Shown: one piece after another, positions 10,157 through 19,213 of the stretch | How positions within the stretch are numbered: position 1 is the stretch's first letter | How the letters are laid out: each line of letters opens with the position of its first letter | From: Rhodoferax mekongensis | GTDB lineage: Bacteria; Pseudomonadota; Gammaproteobacteria; Burkholderiales; Burkholderiaceae_C | DNA length: 64,000 nucleotides | NCBI RefSeq assembly: GCF_032191775.1 | Contig: NZ_CP132507.1 | Coordinates: forward strand, 3,435,001 to 3,499,000 | Direction of reading: 5' to 3' | Position numbers and translations under genes: made by a program | Notes under the pieces: generated by a model | Seen by the model: the letters and a program-made list of their open reading frames with translations, nothing else | What the model was told of the DNA's origin: nothing | The model's database searches: none

Positions 10157-10587
10157 CGCAGTACCTCGACGGCCAATCGCTCCAGATTTTGCTGGTTGGC
10201 CGCAGCCACAAAGGTGGCCAGAGCCTGGTAATGCTCCACGGTGTCAAAGGTCTGCCGCCAACACACTTCGGTACCTTCACCTGAGGGATTGAGCTCCAGC
10301 GTCAATGTGAAATGGTGGCCGTTCAAGTGCTCTATCTCCCACAAAGCATCCGGCACGATCCTGGTAAACCGGCTCTCATTCGGATAATCCGTCCCGTCCG
10401 GCGCATGCATGGTCAGCACCCAGCTGCCCCCGGACTGGAAATCAAACGTGTACATCGTGCTGCTGAAGCCATCCGGCCCCCACCAACGTGCCACCCGATC
10501 AGGGTCGCTCATGGCGCCGAACACCTGCCCAGGAGTGGCGGCGATGAAGAAACTCCGGATGTCCGAGCGTTGTTCGATGGTTTCCAT
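10153..10587 (-). CDS. SRPBCC / AHSA1-family protein
   Basis: 144 residues. The pattern [31 protein letters not shown], then [13 protein letters not shown] and the C-terminal [14 protein letters not shown], is typical of the activator-of-Hsp90 homologue-1-like (AHSA1/SRPBCC) helix-grip fold. Bacterial members are small hydrophobic-ligand-binding proteins, usually of unknown role. It sits next to a PhnB-like VOC protein, a pairing common in proteobacteria. The two genes on the minus strand are 11 bases apart and probably form one transcript. Confidence 0.8.
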   Translation of the reverse strand: METIEQRSDIRSFFIAATPGQVFGAMSDPDRVARWWGPDGFSSTMYTFDFQSGGSWVLTMHAPDGTDYPNESRFTRIVPDALWEIEHLNGHHFTLTLELNPSGEGTEVCWRQTFDTVEHYQALATFVAAANQQNLERLAVEVLR

Positions 10588-10598
10588 GCAATGTCCTT

Positions 10599-11078
10599 TT
10601 ATCCGCGGCGGGCGGCTTCAATTTTGGCGATGTCGATTTTTCCCATTTCCATCATGGCGTCAAACACGCGCTTGGCTGCAGCGCGATCCGGGGATGCCAT
10701 CGCTTCCGTCAGCGCACGCGGTGTGATCTGCCACGACAGGCCCCATTTGTCCTTGCACCAGCCGCACTGGCTTGCCTGGCCACCGTTGTCCACGATCGCG
10801 TTCCACAAACGGTCCGTCTCTTCCTGGTCGTCCGTCGCCACCTGAAACGAAAACGCCTCGGTGTGCTTGAACATCGGCCCACCATTGAGCCCCAGGCACG
10901 GAATGCCCATCACGGTGAACTCCACCGTCAGTACATTGCCCGCCTTGCCCATGGGGTAGTCGCCCGGCGCCAGATGCACAGCGCCCACAGCGCTATTGGG
11001 GAAGGTCTTTGCATAGAACTCGGCAGCCTCCAGAGCGCCGTCGTCGTACCAGATACACATCGTGTTCTTGGGGGTCAT
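10599..11078 (-). CDS. VOC-family protein (PhnB / 3-dmu-9_3-mt type)
   Basis: 159 residues. MTPKNTMCIWYDDGALEAAEFYAKTFPNS, then LNGGPMFKHTEAFSFQV and KWGLSWQITPRAL are hallmarks of the PhnB-like branch of the vicinal-oxygen-chelate superfamily. Despite the family name, members have no demonstrated role in C-P bond cleavage, and this gene is 22 kb from the phn island. It is cotranscribed with the AHSA1 gene, probably starting from the RibD-like gene 30 bases upstream. Confidence 0.8.
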   Translation of the reverse strand: MTPKNTMCIWYDDGALEAAEFYAKTFPNSAVGAVHLAPGDYPMGKAGNVLTVEFTVMGIPCLGLNGGPMFKHTEAFSFQVATDDQEETDRLWNAIVDNGGQASQCGWCKDKWGLSWQITPRALTEAMASPDRAAAKRVFDAMMEMGKIDIAKIEAARRG

Positions 11079-11108
11079 ACGCTTCTCCTTGGGTTTGCGT
11101 TTTCGTGA

Positions 11109-11759
11109 TTACCGCCGAGTCAACACGATGTGCGTGGCCAGAGGTGTACTCTCGTGCCGGGTGCAGATGTAACCCAATGCCGGCAGGTTGATGCCTTCAA
11201 ACAGGCGCTCCCCCGCGCCCAGCAACACCGGCGAGATGGCGATGTGCATTTCGTCGATGAGCCGCAATCGCAAGTACTGCTGGATGGTGTTCACGCCGCC
11301 GCCCAGCCGAACATCCTTGCCCCCGGCCGCCGCTCGGGCGCGCTCCAGCGCGACCAAAGGACCTTCGGTCACGAAATGGAAGGTGGTACCACCCTCCATG
11401 ACCAACGGCGGGCGCGCATGGTGGGTCAGCACAAACACCGGCACGTGGTACACCGGGTTCTCCCCCCACCAGCCGCGCCAACTCTCGTCCGGCCAGGGCC
11501 CGCGCACCGGACCGAACATATTGCGCCCCAAAATCCAGGCACCCATGTTGCGGAAACCGCGCTGGGCGAAGTCGTCGTCAATGCCTGTTACACCGCCTTG
11601 CGCATTGCCAAAAAGTTTGGTTTGAAACGTACGTGTGGACATCGCCCAACCATGCAACGCCGTGCCGCCCACACCAAGCGGATGGGCCAAGTCTTGGTCA
11701 GGGCCGGCACCATAGCCGTCCAGCGATATGGTGAAGCTTTCTACGCGAAGTCTGGACAT
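11109..11759 (-). CDS. Dihydrofolate-reductase-like / RibD C-terminal domain protein
   Basis: 216 residues. MSRLRVESFTISLDGYGAGPDQDLAHPLG and the later GRNMFGP...WWGENPVYHVPVFVLTHHARPPLVMEGGTTFHFVT follow the DHFR/RibD_C fold, including an NADPH-binding-type segment (AAGGKDVRLGGGVNTIQQYL). This family is annotated as putative pyrimidine reductases or DHFR-family proteins; real substrates are mostly unknown. It is probably the first gene of a small minus-strand operon with the VOC and AHSA1 genes. Confidence 0.78.
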   Translation of the reverse strand: MSRLRVESFTISLDGYGAGPDQDLAHPLGVGGTALHGWAMSTRTFQTKLFGNAQGGVTGIDDDFAQRGFRNMGAWILGRNMFGPVRGPWPDESWRGWWGENPVYHVPVFVLTHHARPPLVMEGGTTFHFVTEGPLVALERARAAAGGKDVRLGGGVNTIQQYLRLRLIDEMHIAISPVLLGAGERLFEGINLPALGYICTRHESTPLATHIVLTRR

Positions 11760-11812
11760 GGTGTCTCCCTAAGTTGCAATCAACAGTGTGCCTTAGATAA
11801 GGCGCACGCATC

Positions 11813-11844
11813 AGTAGCTATCAATTTCATAGCTTCTCGCGCAA
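11813..11844 (+). repeat. Interspersed repeat, copy 1 (partial)
   Basis: This contains GTAGCTATCAATTTCATAGC followed by TTCTCGCGCAAT, which is the left half of the window's dispersed repeat. The usual right half (GCGGGCGCCAGAGGCC-like) is replaced here by an intrinsic terminator hairpin. It lies in the intergenic space after eda. Confidence 0.7.
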
Positions 11845-11868
11845 TAAAAAAGAGGGCCGCAGCCCTCT
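11845..11868 (-). terminator. Rho-independent terminator of the edd-eda operon
   Basis: The inverted repeat AGAGGGC / GCCCTCT (11851-11857 and 11862-11868) is followed, read on the minus strand, by six or more T residues. It lies 25 bases after the eda stop codon. Confidence 0.8.
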
Positions 11869-11892
11869 TTCGTTCTTATCCACCAATACAGC

Positions 11893-12534
11893 TTACTTGC
11901 GCAGTGCCTGCGTGTCTTTGGCCAGCTGGGTGATCTTGTCCCACTCGCCCTTTGCCATCGCATCGGCAGGCACGATCCACGAGCCGCCTACGCACACCAC
12001 GTTGGGCAGGGCCAGGAACTCGGGCGCGTTTTGCAGGGTCACGCCGCCGGTGGGGCAGAACTTCACGTCGAAGAAAGGGCCGCTCCAGGCCTTGAGCATG
12101 GCGGGGCCGCCGGCTTGCATGGCGGGGAAGAACTTGAGCTGGGTGAAGCCGTCTTCCTGCGCCATCATGATTTCGCTGCCGGTGGCTACACCGGGCAACA
12201 AGGACAGGCCCAAGTCGCGGCAGGCCTGGCCCACAGCGCTGGTGTAACCGGGACTCACTGCAAAACGGGCACCGGCATTGGCGGCGGCTTGCGCATCGGC
12301 CTTGCTGCGCACGGTGCCGGCGCCAACCACAGCTTCGGGCACGTCACGGGCAATGGCTTCCATGCAGGCCAGGGCTTGGGGGGTACGCAGGGTCACTTCC
12401 AGCATGCGCACGCCGCCGGCCACCAGGGCGCGGGCCATGGGCACGGCGTGGGCCACGTCGTTCAACACGATCACGGGAATGACGGGCGCGTCCTGCATCA
12501 CTTGCAGGGCGGTAAAGGCGGGAGCGTTAGACAT
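11893..12534 (-). CDS. eda: KDPG/KHG aldolase (2-dehydro-3-deoxy-phosphogluconate aldolase)
   Basis: 213 residues from MSNAPAFTALQVM, the typical Eda length; the longer open frame upstream is Arg-rich and not protein-like. Key elements are VIPVIVLNDVAHAVPMARAL, the catalytic-Glu segment MLEVTLRTP, VGAGTV, the Schiff-base lysine in QLKFFPA, and FCPTGGV. It cleaves 2-keto-3-deoxy-6-phosphogluconate to pyruvate and glyceraldehyde-3-phosphate. It follows edd by 35 bases and both share the terminator at 11845-11868. Confidence 0.95.
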   Translation of the reverse strand: MSNAPAFTALQVMQDAPVIPVIVLNDVAHAVPMARALVAGGVRMLEVTLRTPQALACMEAIARDVPEAVVGAGTVRSKADAQAAANAGARFAVSPGYTSAVGQACRDLGLSLLPGVATGSEIMMAQEDGFTQLKFFPAMQAGGPAMLKAWSGPFFDVKFCPTGGVTLQNAPEFLALPNVVCVGGSWIVPADAMAKGEWDKITQLAKDTQALRK

Positions 12535-12569
12535 TGAAATGTTCCAGATCGACTTTATGGGGGGTAGGT

Positions 12570-14438
12570 TCAGAACCAGGTGCAGGCGCCTTCTTCGGCG
12601 GCCAGTGCATTGCGGCGGAAGTTGGCAAATAGTTCGCGGCCCATGCCTATGCCATTGGACACTCGCAGTTCCTGGGGCATGGTCGCCAGCGGACGCGCAT
12701 CCCACTCGGCAGCGCTCACTAGCACCTCCAGGGTCTCAGCAGTCGCGTCCAGGCGGATGATGTCGCCATCGCGCACCTTGGCCAAGGGGCCACCGGCAGC
12801 CGCTTCAGGCGACACGTGGATGGCGGCAGGCACTTTGCCGGATGCACCGCTCATGCGGCCATCAGTGACGAGTGCCACGCGGTAGCCTTTGCCTTGCAAC
12901 ACGGCCAGGGGCGGAGTGAGCTTGTGCAGCTCAGGCATACCGTTGGCCTGCGGGCCTTGCCAACGCACCACGCAGACCACATCGCGGTTGAGCTCATCTG
13001 CGCTAAAGGCCTTGTGCAAAGCCTCTTGCGAGTCGAACACGCGGCAAGGGGCTTCGATGATGTGGCGGTCTTCCGGCACCGCAGACACCTTGATCACGCT
13101 GCGGCCCAGGTTGCCCTTGAGCAACTTGAGGCCACCGCTGGCGCTGAACGGGCTGCTGGCTGGGCGCACCACGGTCTCGTCCTTGCTGGCACCTGCATCG
13201 GCCCACTGCAAGCTGCCATCGGCTTTGGCGGACGGAATGGCGGTGTATTCACGCAGGCCACCGCTGCGCACGGTCAACACATCAGCGTGCATGAAACCGG
13301 CATCCAGCAGCTCGCGGATGACGTAACCGGGGCCGCCTGCCGCCTGGAACTGGTTCACGTCGGCGCTGCCGTTGGGGTACACGCGGGTCAGCAAAGGCAC
13401 CACATCCGACAGGGACGAAAAGTCATTCCAGTCGATCACGATGCCGGCCGCGCGGGCCACGGCCACCCAGTGGATCAAATGGTTGGTGGAGCCACCGGTG
13501 GCCAGCAGCGCCACCATTGCGTTCACGATGCAGCGCTCGTCCACCACCTCGCCGATGGGCGCAAAACGCTTGGCCTTGATAATGCCCAGCACGGTGCGTA
13601 CCGCTTCACGGGTCAATTCCTGGCGCACGCCGTCGCCGGGGTTGATGAAGGCGGTGCCGGGCACATGCAGGCCCATGGCTTCGAGCAGCATCTGGTTGCT
13701 GTTGGCGGTGCCGTAAAAAGTGCAAGTGCCCTCGCCATGGTACGCAGCGCTTTCGGCGGCCAGCAGTTCAGGGCGGCCGACCAAGCCTTGGGCGGCTTTT
13801 TCGCGCACCTTGGCCTTTTCGTTGTTGGGCAGGCCCGAAGTCATGGGGCCGGCGGGCACGAATACAGTGGGCAGGTGGCCGAAGTGCAGTGCGCCGATCA
13901 ACAAGCCGGGCACGATCTTGTCGCACACGCCCAGCATCAGGGCGGCATCAAACACATCGTGGCTCAAAGACACGGCAGTGGCCATGGCGATGGCGTCGCG
14001 GCTGAACAGGCTCAGCTCCATGCCGGCGGTACCTTGGGTCACGCCGTCGCACATGGCAGGTACGCCACCCGCCACCTGGGCTGTTGCGCCGTGTTTGCGG
14101 GCCTCTACCTTGACCAGATCAGGGTAATGCTGCAAGGGCGCGTGGGCGGAAAGCAGGTCGTTATAGGCGTTGACGATGCCGATGTTCGGGCCCTTCTCGG
14201 CCACTATTCTGAGCTTGTCCAGTCCGGTGACGCGGGTCTTGTCGGCCTCGGGCATCGCGGCAAAGGCGTGAGCCACGTTGGCACAACCCATGCGGTCGGC
14301 GCCGGGCTTGCGGTCAGCCATCTGCGCGACTTGGGCCAGATACGCGCTGCGGGTGGCGGCGCTGCGCTCCACGATACGGCGGGTCACCGCCTCCACAACA
14401 GGGTGCAACGCGACGGGGGTAGAGGTGGTGTCTGGCAT
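12570..14438 (-). CDS. edd: 6-phosphogluconate dehydratase
   Basis: 622 residues, IlvD/Edd family. The order of segments fits Edd rather than IlvD: the N-terminal [35 protein letters not shown], then [44 protein letters not shown], and the C-terminal [23 protein letters not shown]. Cysteines within these segments would bind the iron-sulfur cluster. It makes KDPG from 6-phosphogluconate, the first committed step of the Entner-Doudoroff route. It is operonic with eda and gives the cell an ED pathway in sugar-acid catabolism. Confidence 0.96.
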   Translation of the reverse strand: MPDTTSTPVALHPVVEAVTRRIVERSAATRSAYLAQVAQMADRKPGADRMGCANVAHAFAAMPEADKTRVTGLDKLRIVAEKGPNIGIVNAYNDLLSAHAPLQHYPDLVKVEARKHGATAQVAGGVPAMCDGVTQGTAGMELSLFSRDAIAMATAVSLSHDVFDAALMLGVCDKIVPGLLIGALHFGHLPTVFVPAGPMTSGLPNNEKAKVREKAAQGLVGRPELLAAESAAYHGEGTCTFYGTANSNQMLLEAMGLHVPGTAFINPGDGVRQELTREAVRTVLGIIKAKRFAPIGEVVDERCIVNAMVALLATGGSTNHLIHWVAVARAAGIVIDWNDFSSLSDVVPLLTRVYPNGSADVNQFQAAGGPGYVIRELLDAGFMHADVLTVRSGGLREYTAIPSAKADGSLQWADAGASKDETVVRPASSPFSASGGLKLLKGNLGRSVIKVSAVPEDRHIIEAPCRVFDSQEALHKAFSADELNRDVVCVVRWQGPQANGMPELHKLTPPLAVLQGKGYRVALVTDGRMSGASGKVPAAIHVSPEAAAGGPLAKVRDGDIIRLDATAETLEVLVSAAEWDARPLATMPQELRVSNGIGMGRELFANFRRNALAAEEGACTWF

Positions 14439-14551
14439 ATGTTTCTGTAACTAAATTACAGATCTGATGGTAACTTGGAAACCCCCACTTGTGAATGCAC
14501 GTGGTTACCAGTGAGGTACAAACTGGCCGGCCGTACGGCCGTGTCGCGGGT

Positions 14552-15130
14552 TCAGGACGCTGCCTGCAACAGGCGTTCTGCGCGTTGCAAGTCGTCCAGG
14601 GTGTCGATATCGGTGATGCAACCGGGATCGTTGACTACTATTTTGATAGCTGCTCGCGCAGACACTACGGGCGCTGCACCCTGATTTCCCTGCAAAGCAG
14701 CGAGTGCATCGCCACACGCAGGGGCAAAGCGCACCGGGTGGCCACGCTGCCCTTCAAACACCGGCATGAGTACCTCGCCGGCCAGCGAAGCTCTGGCGAT
14801 ATCCACCAGGGTTTCAGGGCGAATCAGGGGTAAATCGGCGGGCAACACCATCCAGCCCGGCGCATCGCGGGTGGCGCGCACGGCGGCAGCAATGCTGTCA
14901 CCCATTCCGGGGTGGCCTGCATCTTCGAGGTGCCAGCGCAATCCACTGGCGCGCACGGCGTTCAGGGTGCGCTGCATCACCGGGGTGCCGGCCAGGTCTG
15001 CTTGCAGTTTGTGCACTTTGCCGCCGGATGCTGTAAAGCGCTCGCCACGGCCGGAGGCCAGCACCAGCACCACAGGCAAAGCAGCGGCCTCAAGGGATGA
15101 AACCAGGGGGTAACTCGTGGGGATATTCAT
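14552..15130 (-). CDS. MocA/MobA-like nucleotidyltransferase (probable molybdenum-cofactor cytidylyl/guanylyl transferase)
   Basis: 192 residues. The NTP-transferase N-terminus LPVVLVLASGRGERF has an unusual serine version of the LAAGxGxR loop. It is followed by AGTPVMQRTL, MVLPADLPLIRPETL (metal-binding Asp) and GQRGHPVRFA. That combination is typical of MocA/CoxC-type cofactor cytidylyltransferases. No other molybdenum gene is nearby, so the pathway is inferred from family only. The C-terminal segment SARAAIKIVVNDPG is encoded by a copy of the dispersed repeat (14635-14687). Confidence 0.7.
   Translation of the reverse strand: MNIPTSYPLVSSLEAAALPVVLVLASGRGERFTASGGKVHKLQADLAGTPVMQRTLNAVRASGLRWHLEDAGHPGMGDSIAAAVRATRDAPGWMVLPADLPLIRPETLVDIARASLAGEVLMPVFEGQRGHPVRFAPACGDALAALQGNQGAAPVVSARAAIKIVVNDPGCITDIDTLDDLQRAERLLQAAS
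14635..14687 (+). repeat. Interspersed repeat, copy 2 (inside the MocA-like gene)
   Basis: CTACTATTTTGATAGC is followed by TGCTCGCGCA and then GGGCGCTGCACCCTGATTT, a full-length variant of the dispersed element. It lies antisense within the coding region and is read in frame as part of the protein's C-terminal domain. Confidence 0.7.
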
Positions 15131-15253
15131 GGGCGCTGCACTCCGGAAGGCAAGGTCACTTGCGAAGAGGTTGCAAACGGCAGGACGCCGGCTCCAACGC
15201 CCGAACGGGAGATGCGGCCGGCACAGGCGGGCTGTGCCGGTGCAAAAAGCTGT

Positions 15254-15463
15254 TTACTGGGCCGCGGACGCAGGTGCAGCAGGTGCCGAAGCGGCAGCAT
15301 CTGCAGGTTCGGCCACAGGGGTAGACACCGACACTGGCGCAGCAGCAGGCTTGGCGCTGGACTTGTGGACGGCGAAACCGATCACGGAAGCCAGGATGGC
15401 CACGATGATGACGGCGACGACTACGGTGACGACGGTTTGGTCGTTATTTTCCTGGGCAGACAT
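15254..15463 (-). CDS. Small single-pass membrane protein, unknown
   Basis: 69 residues from MSAQENNDQ. One strongly hydrophobic helix (TVVTVVVAVIIVAILASVIGF, residues ~10-30) is followed by a short basic stretch and an Ala/Pro/Ser-rich tail (PAAAPVSVSTPVAEPADAAASAPAAPASAAQ). This suggests an inner-membrane anchor with a flexible, probably periplasmic tail. It runs divergently from pdxH; no function recognised. The frame continues upstream through pdxH antisense, but that is a shadow. Confidence 0.6.
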   Translation of the reverse strand: MSAQENNDQTVVTVVVAVIIVAILASVIGFAVHKSSAKPAAAPVSVSTPVAEPADAAASAPAAPASAAQ

Positions 15464-15580
15464 GCAAAAGACTCCGGTTGAAAAAGCAACCCATGATTGT
15501 AGGCGGTCGCCGCCCAAGCACCCCGCTGCCGCATGACCCATCGCAAGCCGCGGGAAGCGCACTCTTCCTATACTGCAGGC

Positions 15581-16219
15581 ATGACATCCATTGCCGACCT
15601 TCGCAAAAGCTACGAACGTGCCGAACTCGATGAGCACGCCTCGCACGCTGACCCGCTCCAACAATTCGATCGCTGGCTTCAGGAAGCCATTCAGGGCGAG
15701 ATTCCCGAACCCAATGCCATGACGCTGGCCACCGTGGGCAGCGACTTGCGCCCGTCCACCCGCGTGGTACTGATCAAAGGGTACGACGCCCGCGGCATCG
15801 TCTGGTACACCAACTACGGCAGCCGCAAGGGCCAGGCACTGGCGGGCAACCCGTATGCGGCTTTGCAGTTCCATTGGGTGGAGCTGGAGCGCGTGGTACG
15901 CATTGAAGGCGTGGTCGAAAAAGTGAGTGATGAGGAAAGCGACGCCTACTTCCACAGCCGCCCGCTGGATTCGCGCATTGGTGCTTGGGCTTCGCCCCAG
16001 AGCGAGGTGATTCCGGGTCGCACGGTGCTGGTCTCCAACGCAGCCAAATACGCCGCACAGTTTTTGCTGAAACCGCCCCGTCCGCCGCACTGGGGTGGCT
16101 ACAGGCTCAAGCCGGACCAGTGGGAATTCTGGCAAGGCCGCAAGAGCCGCCTGCATGACCGCCTGCGCTACCGCGCAGGGGAAGACGGTCAGTGGCTGCG
16201 CGAGCGCTTGGCACCCTAG
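15581..16219 (+). CDS. pdxH: Pyridoxamine/pyridoxine 5'-phosphate oxidase
   Basis: 212 residues from [18 protein letters not shown], the normal PdxH beginning; an ATG 16 codons upstream adds non-conserved sequence. FMN- and PLP-binding landmarks are visible: [75 protein letters not shown] and the C-terminal [18 protein letters not shown]. It oxidises PNP/PMP to PLP, the final step of B6 salvage and synthesis. It stands alone here. Confidence 0.96.
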   Translation: MTSIADLRKSYERAELDEHASHADPLQQFDRWLQEAIQGEIPEPNAMTLATVGSDLRPSTRVVLIKGYDARGIVWYTNYGSRKGQALAGNPYAALQFHWVELERVVRIEGVVEKVSDEESDAYFHSRPLDSRIGAWASPQSEVIPGRTVLVSNAAKYAAQFLLKPPRPPHWGGYRLKPDQWEFWQGRKSRLHDRLRYRAGEDGQWLRERLAP

Positions 16220-16246
16220 CGCACAGGGCTGCCTGCTATACGGGCG

Positions 16247-16939
16247 TCAGAGCCCGGATTTCTTCAGGTATTGATCGGAAGTGACGCCCATCGACACATA
16301 GATGCTCGTCACCCCCTCCATGCCGATGTCTGCTGGCTCCACCCAGTCCGGCGGCACATAGAGCAAGCCACCGCCCACAGGAACGGGCGCTGTCGGCACC
16401 AGTACCCCAAGATAAGGCATGCCACCAATCATCACTGCCTGGGGTGTCGACAAAAAGCCGAGCACAGCTGTGCCCTGCTTGCCCGCCGCAGCGCTGGCAT
16501 CACCGGCATCAGAGCCCGGTTTGCCACCAAAGTACAGCCATACAGGCGACAGTGACTGAAGCTCCTCCCCGTCTTTCCGGCTGAGCAGACCGACCAGCTT
16601 TTGCACCACGTCGTACACCGTGCGGACCACGGGAATGCGTTGCACCAATGCTTCCAGCAGCTGGGCCGCACCTTGCTCCAGGCCCCGCTCCACCATCAAG
16701 CCGAAGGCATAGACCAGCGCCACCACCAACATCAAGCCCAGCAGGTAGCCGATCACCTCTGACTCAGTCAGCCCCAGCCCGATGCCGGTCAGCAACTGAC
16801 CGAAGGCACTCCCCGGCCCCAGCCATACAGCCAGAAAACTCCACAGCCACGATAGCAATAACAAGGTTGCCGCCAAGGGCAGTAGCGCCAGCACCCCCGT
16901 GAGCAAGGTGCGCAAAGGGTGTTTCAGCTTGAAGTTCAT
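16247..16939 (-). CDS. DUF502 family membrane protein
   Basis: 230 residues from MNFKLKHPLRTLLTGVLALLPLAATLLLLSWLW. Two N-terminal membrane helices (about 10-35 and 60-85) are followed by a soluble part with IPVVRTVYDVVQKLV, then VMIGGMPYLGVLVPTAPVPVGGGLLYVPPDWV. These are characteristic of the DUF502/'late embryogenesis' membrane family, whose function is unknown. It overlaps the VanZ-like gene upstream by 4 bases (ATGA), so the pair is translationally coupled. Confidence 0.85.
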   Translation of the reverse strand: MNFKLKHPLRTLLTGVLALLPLAATLLLLSWLWSFLAVWLGPGSAFGQLLTGIGLGLTESEVIGYLLGLMLVVALVYAFGLMVERGLEQGAAQLLEALVQRIPVVRTVYDVVQKLVGLLSRKDGEELQSLSPVWLYFGGKPGSDAGDASAAAGKQGTAVLGFLSTPQAVMIGGMPYLGVLVPTAPVPVGGGLLYVPPDWVEPADIGMEGVTSIYVSMGVTSDQYLKKSGL

Positions 16940-17316
16940 GTGCCTGAGTTTCCTGCCAAAAGTGTCCGGCCACGGATGCGTGCCCACACCGCCATGGCAC
17001 CTGTACCCAGAGCGATGCCTGTGGCATCAGCCAACCCATCCATCCAGTCCCCTTGGCGCCAGGTGGTCATCGCCTGCGCGCACTCAATGGCCACACCCAG
17101 CAACAGCAAACCCACCAGCACACGCGGCACCGCCATCGGATAGGCCAGCAAACCGAAAACGGCCAAGGCTGCAAAACCAAGTGCGTGCTGCGCTTTGTCC
17201 CAAAACACCAGGGTCTGGGGAACCTGTTCACCGGGCACCAAAGACATCACCACGGTCAAAGCCACCAGCAGCCAAAAGGCAACTTTCCAGAAAAAACGGC
17301 CAAGCTTCAAGTTCAA
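16936..17316 (-). CDS. VanZ-like family membrane protein
   Basis: 126 residues with about four membrane helices. Motifs are MSLVPGEQVPQTLVFWDKAQHALGFAALAVFGLLAYP and LGVAIECAQAMTTWRQGDWMDGLADATGIALGTG. The D-K-xxH-xxxF and ECxQ...R.GDxxDxxANxxG-type signatures are those of the VanZ/YfiM-like fold. A role in antibiotic resistance should not be assumed; most members are uncharacterised envelope proteins. It is cotranscribed with the DUF502 gene. Confidence 0.8.
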   Translation of the reverse strand: MNLKLGRFFWKVAFWLLVALTVVMSLVPGEQVPQTLVFWDKAQHALGFAALAVFGLLAYPMAVPRVLVGLLLLGVAIECAQAMTTWRQGDWMDGLADATGIALGTGAMAVWARIRGRTLLAGNSGT

Positions 17317-17337
17317 ATGCTCCAGATAGGGGCTGAG

Positions 17338-18297
17338 TCAGCCCAGCCACAAAGGCAAGAGGTACATCACCAGCGTGACGGTGACCAATGCCACCAAGGT
17401 AGACACCGCCACGCTGGCAGTGACCAGGTCTTCCGCCTTCTGGTAGCGCTGAGAAAACAAAAACACGTTGGCACCAATGGGCAGCGATGCCGCCACCACC
17501 AACACGGTGAGCGACATGCCGCGCAGGCCCGCCAAGTAGCCCGCCAGCGCCATCAGGGCGGGATGCAGCAGCGTCTTGACAGCGGAAATGGCCAAGGCGC
17601 CCTTCAGATTGCGGCCGATGGCTGCGTTAGACAGCGTTACGCCCACCAACACAAGCGCCACCGGGCCGAAGGCATTGCCCAACAGTTGCAAGGGCCGGTC
17701 CACCACATCGGGCAAGCCCCAACCCGTCTGGGCATAAAGCAGCCCTGCAATGATGGGCATGGGCACCGGGTGCACCACCGCATTGCGCACCGCCAAGCCT
17801 ACCGACTTGAGCGGGTGGCGTGCGGGCCCGTCGTGTTGGGCGCTCTCTTCACGCGCACTCAGCAACTCCAGCACTACGGTGGCAAATGTCAGCAGCACCA
17901 GCGCGTGCAAGGAAATCAGGGTGAAGAGCAGCACCAGCGCATCTTTACCATATGCCAAGCCGACCAGCGGAATGCCGATCATCACCGTGTTGCTGAAGGT
18001 GCCGGAGAGCGCAATCACCGCAGCCCGGCTGCTGGGACCTTGCAGCAACAACATCACCGTAAACAAGCTTGCCGCCACGGCAAAGTACAGCGATACGGGT
18101 GCAAAGTCCAAGTCCTGCACATGCACGCTGCTCATGGTGCGGAACAGCAGGGCCTGGGTCAGCACCAGAAAAACAAGGTTGGAAAGATCGCGTACCGCCT
18201 CCTGGCGGATGAGCTTGAGCTTGCCGGTGACTACACCGACCAGAATCAGCAGAACCACCGGCAACAGGGACGATACGACCGGGTGGTCCAAAGGCAT
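17338..18297 (-). CDS. AEC (auxin efflux carrier) family transporter
   Basis: 319 residues and about 10 hydrophobic helices. Typical features include VVLLILVGVVTGKL near the N-terminus, the mid-protein AVVHPVPMPIIAGLLYAQTGWGLPDVVDRPLQLLGNAFGPVALVLVG, and the C-terminal LPIGANVFLFSQRY. The AEC family transports organic anions such as malate or malonate in bacteria. Substrate unknown here. It ends 22 bases before the VanZ-like gene and begins 22 bases after the DUF3299 stop on the same strand, so read-through from the zinc operon is possible. Confidence 0.85.
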   Translation of the reverse strand: MPLDHPVVSSLLPVVLLILVGVVTGKLKLIRQEAVRDLSNLVFLVLTQALLFRTMSSVHVQDLDFAPVSLYFAVAASLFTVMLLLQGPSSRAAVIALSGTFSNTVMIGIPLVGLAYGKDALVLLFTLISLHALVLLTFATVVLELLSAREESAQHDGPARHPLKSVGLAVRNAVVHPVPMPIIAGLLYAQTGWGLPDVVDRPLQLLGNAFGPVALVLVGVTLSNAAIGRNLKGALAISAVKTLLHPALMALAGYLAGLRGMSLTVLVVAASLPIGANVFLFSQRYQKAEDLVTASVAVSTLVALVTVTLVMYLLPLWLG

Positions 18298-18318
18298 GCA
18301 GCTACAGCGAAATGGAAG

Positions 18319-18852
18319 TTATTTGACGGCGACCCCATCCGTGATGCGGTAGTAAAGGCCATAGGGGTCGTCATTGAGCACCGCAAACTGGCCTTCGACC
18401 ACCACAGCTTCCATGGAGTATTTCACAGGGGTCTTGGTCTTCACTTCCACCATGCTCTCGGGGCCGCCGGGCACACAAAACGAGCAGGTCAGAGGCACAG
18501 AGCTGATAAGAAAGTGCTTTTGCTTTTCACCGGGTTCCAGCGGCATCATGAAGCCCTGAATGCGCTGCACTTTTTTGTTCAGGGCCTGCACATCGGCCGG
18601 AAACACGGGCAGCAGGCGGTTCTTTTCCGTCTTGGTTTTGACGGCCGTCAGCACCGACCAGGGCAGCACGTCAGCGCGGTCTTTCAAAGGGGCGAAGGGG
18701 CTATTGGGGCTGTGTACGCCGGCGCCGGTACCGGCAGGAACACCGGGCATGGGCGAACTGAGTTGGGCCATGGCGGGCGCAAACCCAGCAGCACCCAGCA
18801 CCAGGGCCAAAAACAAAACACCACGACGGGCGGAGCAGATATCAGCGCGCAT
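18319..18852 (-). CDS. DUF3299 secreted protein (PA4066-like)
   Basis: 177 residues from MRADICSARR, preceded by a clear GGAGG ribosome site (18857-18866 region). A signal peptide (GVLFLALVLGAAGFAPAMAQ) is followed by a domain with LPWSVLTAVKTKTEKNRLLPVFPADVQALNKKVQRIQGFMMPLEPGEKQKHFLIS and CSFC. This matches the DUF3299 family. In Pseudomonas aeruginosa the DUF3299 gene PA4066 belongs to a Zur-controlled ABC operon (PA4063-PA4066). The matching context here, with an ABC ATPase and permease under zur, supports a periplasmic role in zinc limitation. Biochemical function unknown. Confidence 0.82.
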   Translation of the reverse strand: MRADICSARRGVLFLALVLGAAGFAPAMAQLSSPMPGVPAGTGAGVHSPNSPFAPLKDRADVLPWSVLTAVKTKTEKNRLLPVFPADVQALNKKVQRIQGFMMPLEPGEKQKHFLISSVPLTCSFCVPGGPESMVEVKTKTPVKYSMEAVVVEGQFAVLNDDPYGLYYRITDGVAVK

Positions 18853-18927
18853 ACAAAACCTCCGGAGAAGAGCCACAGTTTAGTGCGACCCTGTGAACCG
18901 CAGAAGACCCGGGGTTGAACCCGCGGC

Positions 18928-19170
18928 TCAATGCTCGTGTTTCATACCGCAGAACTTGCCAATGGCAATGCCCTTGCACGCGGCCTGCAGCTCTTTGTTG
19001 CAGATGTCTTCCCCTTTGCCGGCTTCACGACACTTTGCAGCAGCTTCATGTGCGGCGGCCATGGCGCGGTGCTTAGCCACGTCCTGTTTGGTTTCTTCCG
19101 CACTTTCTTTTGCTACAGAAAACGTAGCTGCTTGCGCAAGCAGAATGAGCGCCAGGAGGCTTTTTTTCAT
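18928..19170 (-). CDS. Small secreted four-cysteine protein, unknown
   Basis: 80 residues. The N-terminal signal peptide is MKKSLLALILLAQAATFSVA; the mature part is helical with four cysteines (47, 57, 65, 74), so two disulfides are possible. It ends in the potential metal ligands GMKHEH. It sits between the FtsX-like permease and the DUF3299 gene, 43 and 75 bases away, in the zur operon. I do not recognise a named family. Position and composition suggest a small periplasmic partner, perhaps metal binding. Confidence 0.65.
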   Translation of the reverse strand: MKKSLLALILLAQAATFSVAKESAEETKQDVAKHRAMAAAHEAAAKCREAGKGEDICNKELQAACKGIAIGKFCGMKHEH

Positions 19171-19213
19171 AAATTTCCTTGGAGAAGTTGAAGGGGAGAC
19201 ACAGCAAAATGAA

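Noticed and set aside
10599..11078. PhnB-like protein as part of phosphonate degradation
   Set aside because: PhnB-type VOC proteins have no shown role in C-P cleavage; the gene sits in a separate operon 22 kb from the phn island.
12816..14450. A 544-codon open frame antisense to edd, and similar long antisense frames at 2044-3054, 2648-3619, 5451-6836, 6914-8476, 17053-18918, 58782-60164 and 60834-62237
   Set aside because: They mirror well-supported genes in GC-rich DNA, give His/Gly/Gln- or Arg-rich products without recognisable motifs, and lack their own ribosome sites.
16238..16253. Hairpin CGGGC / GCCCG between pdxH and the DUF502 gene as a terminator
   Set aside because: The stem is only five base pairs with no T-run on either strand.
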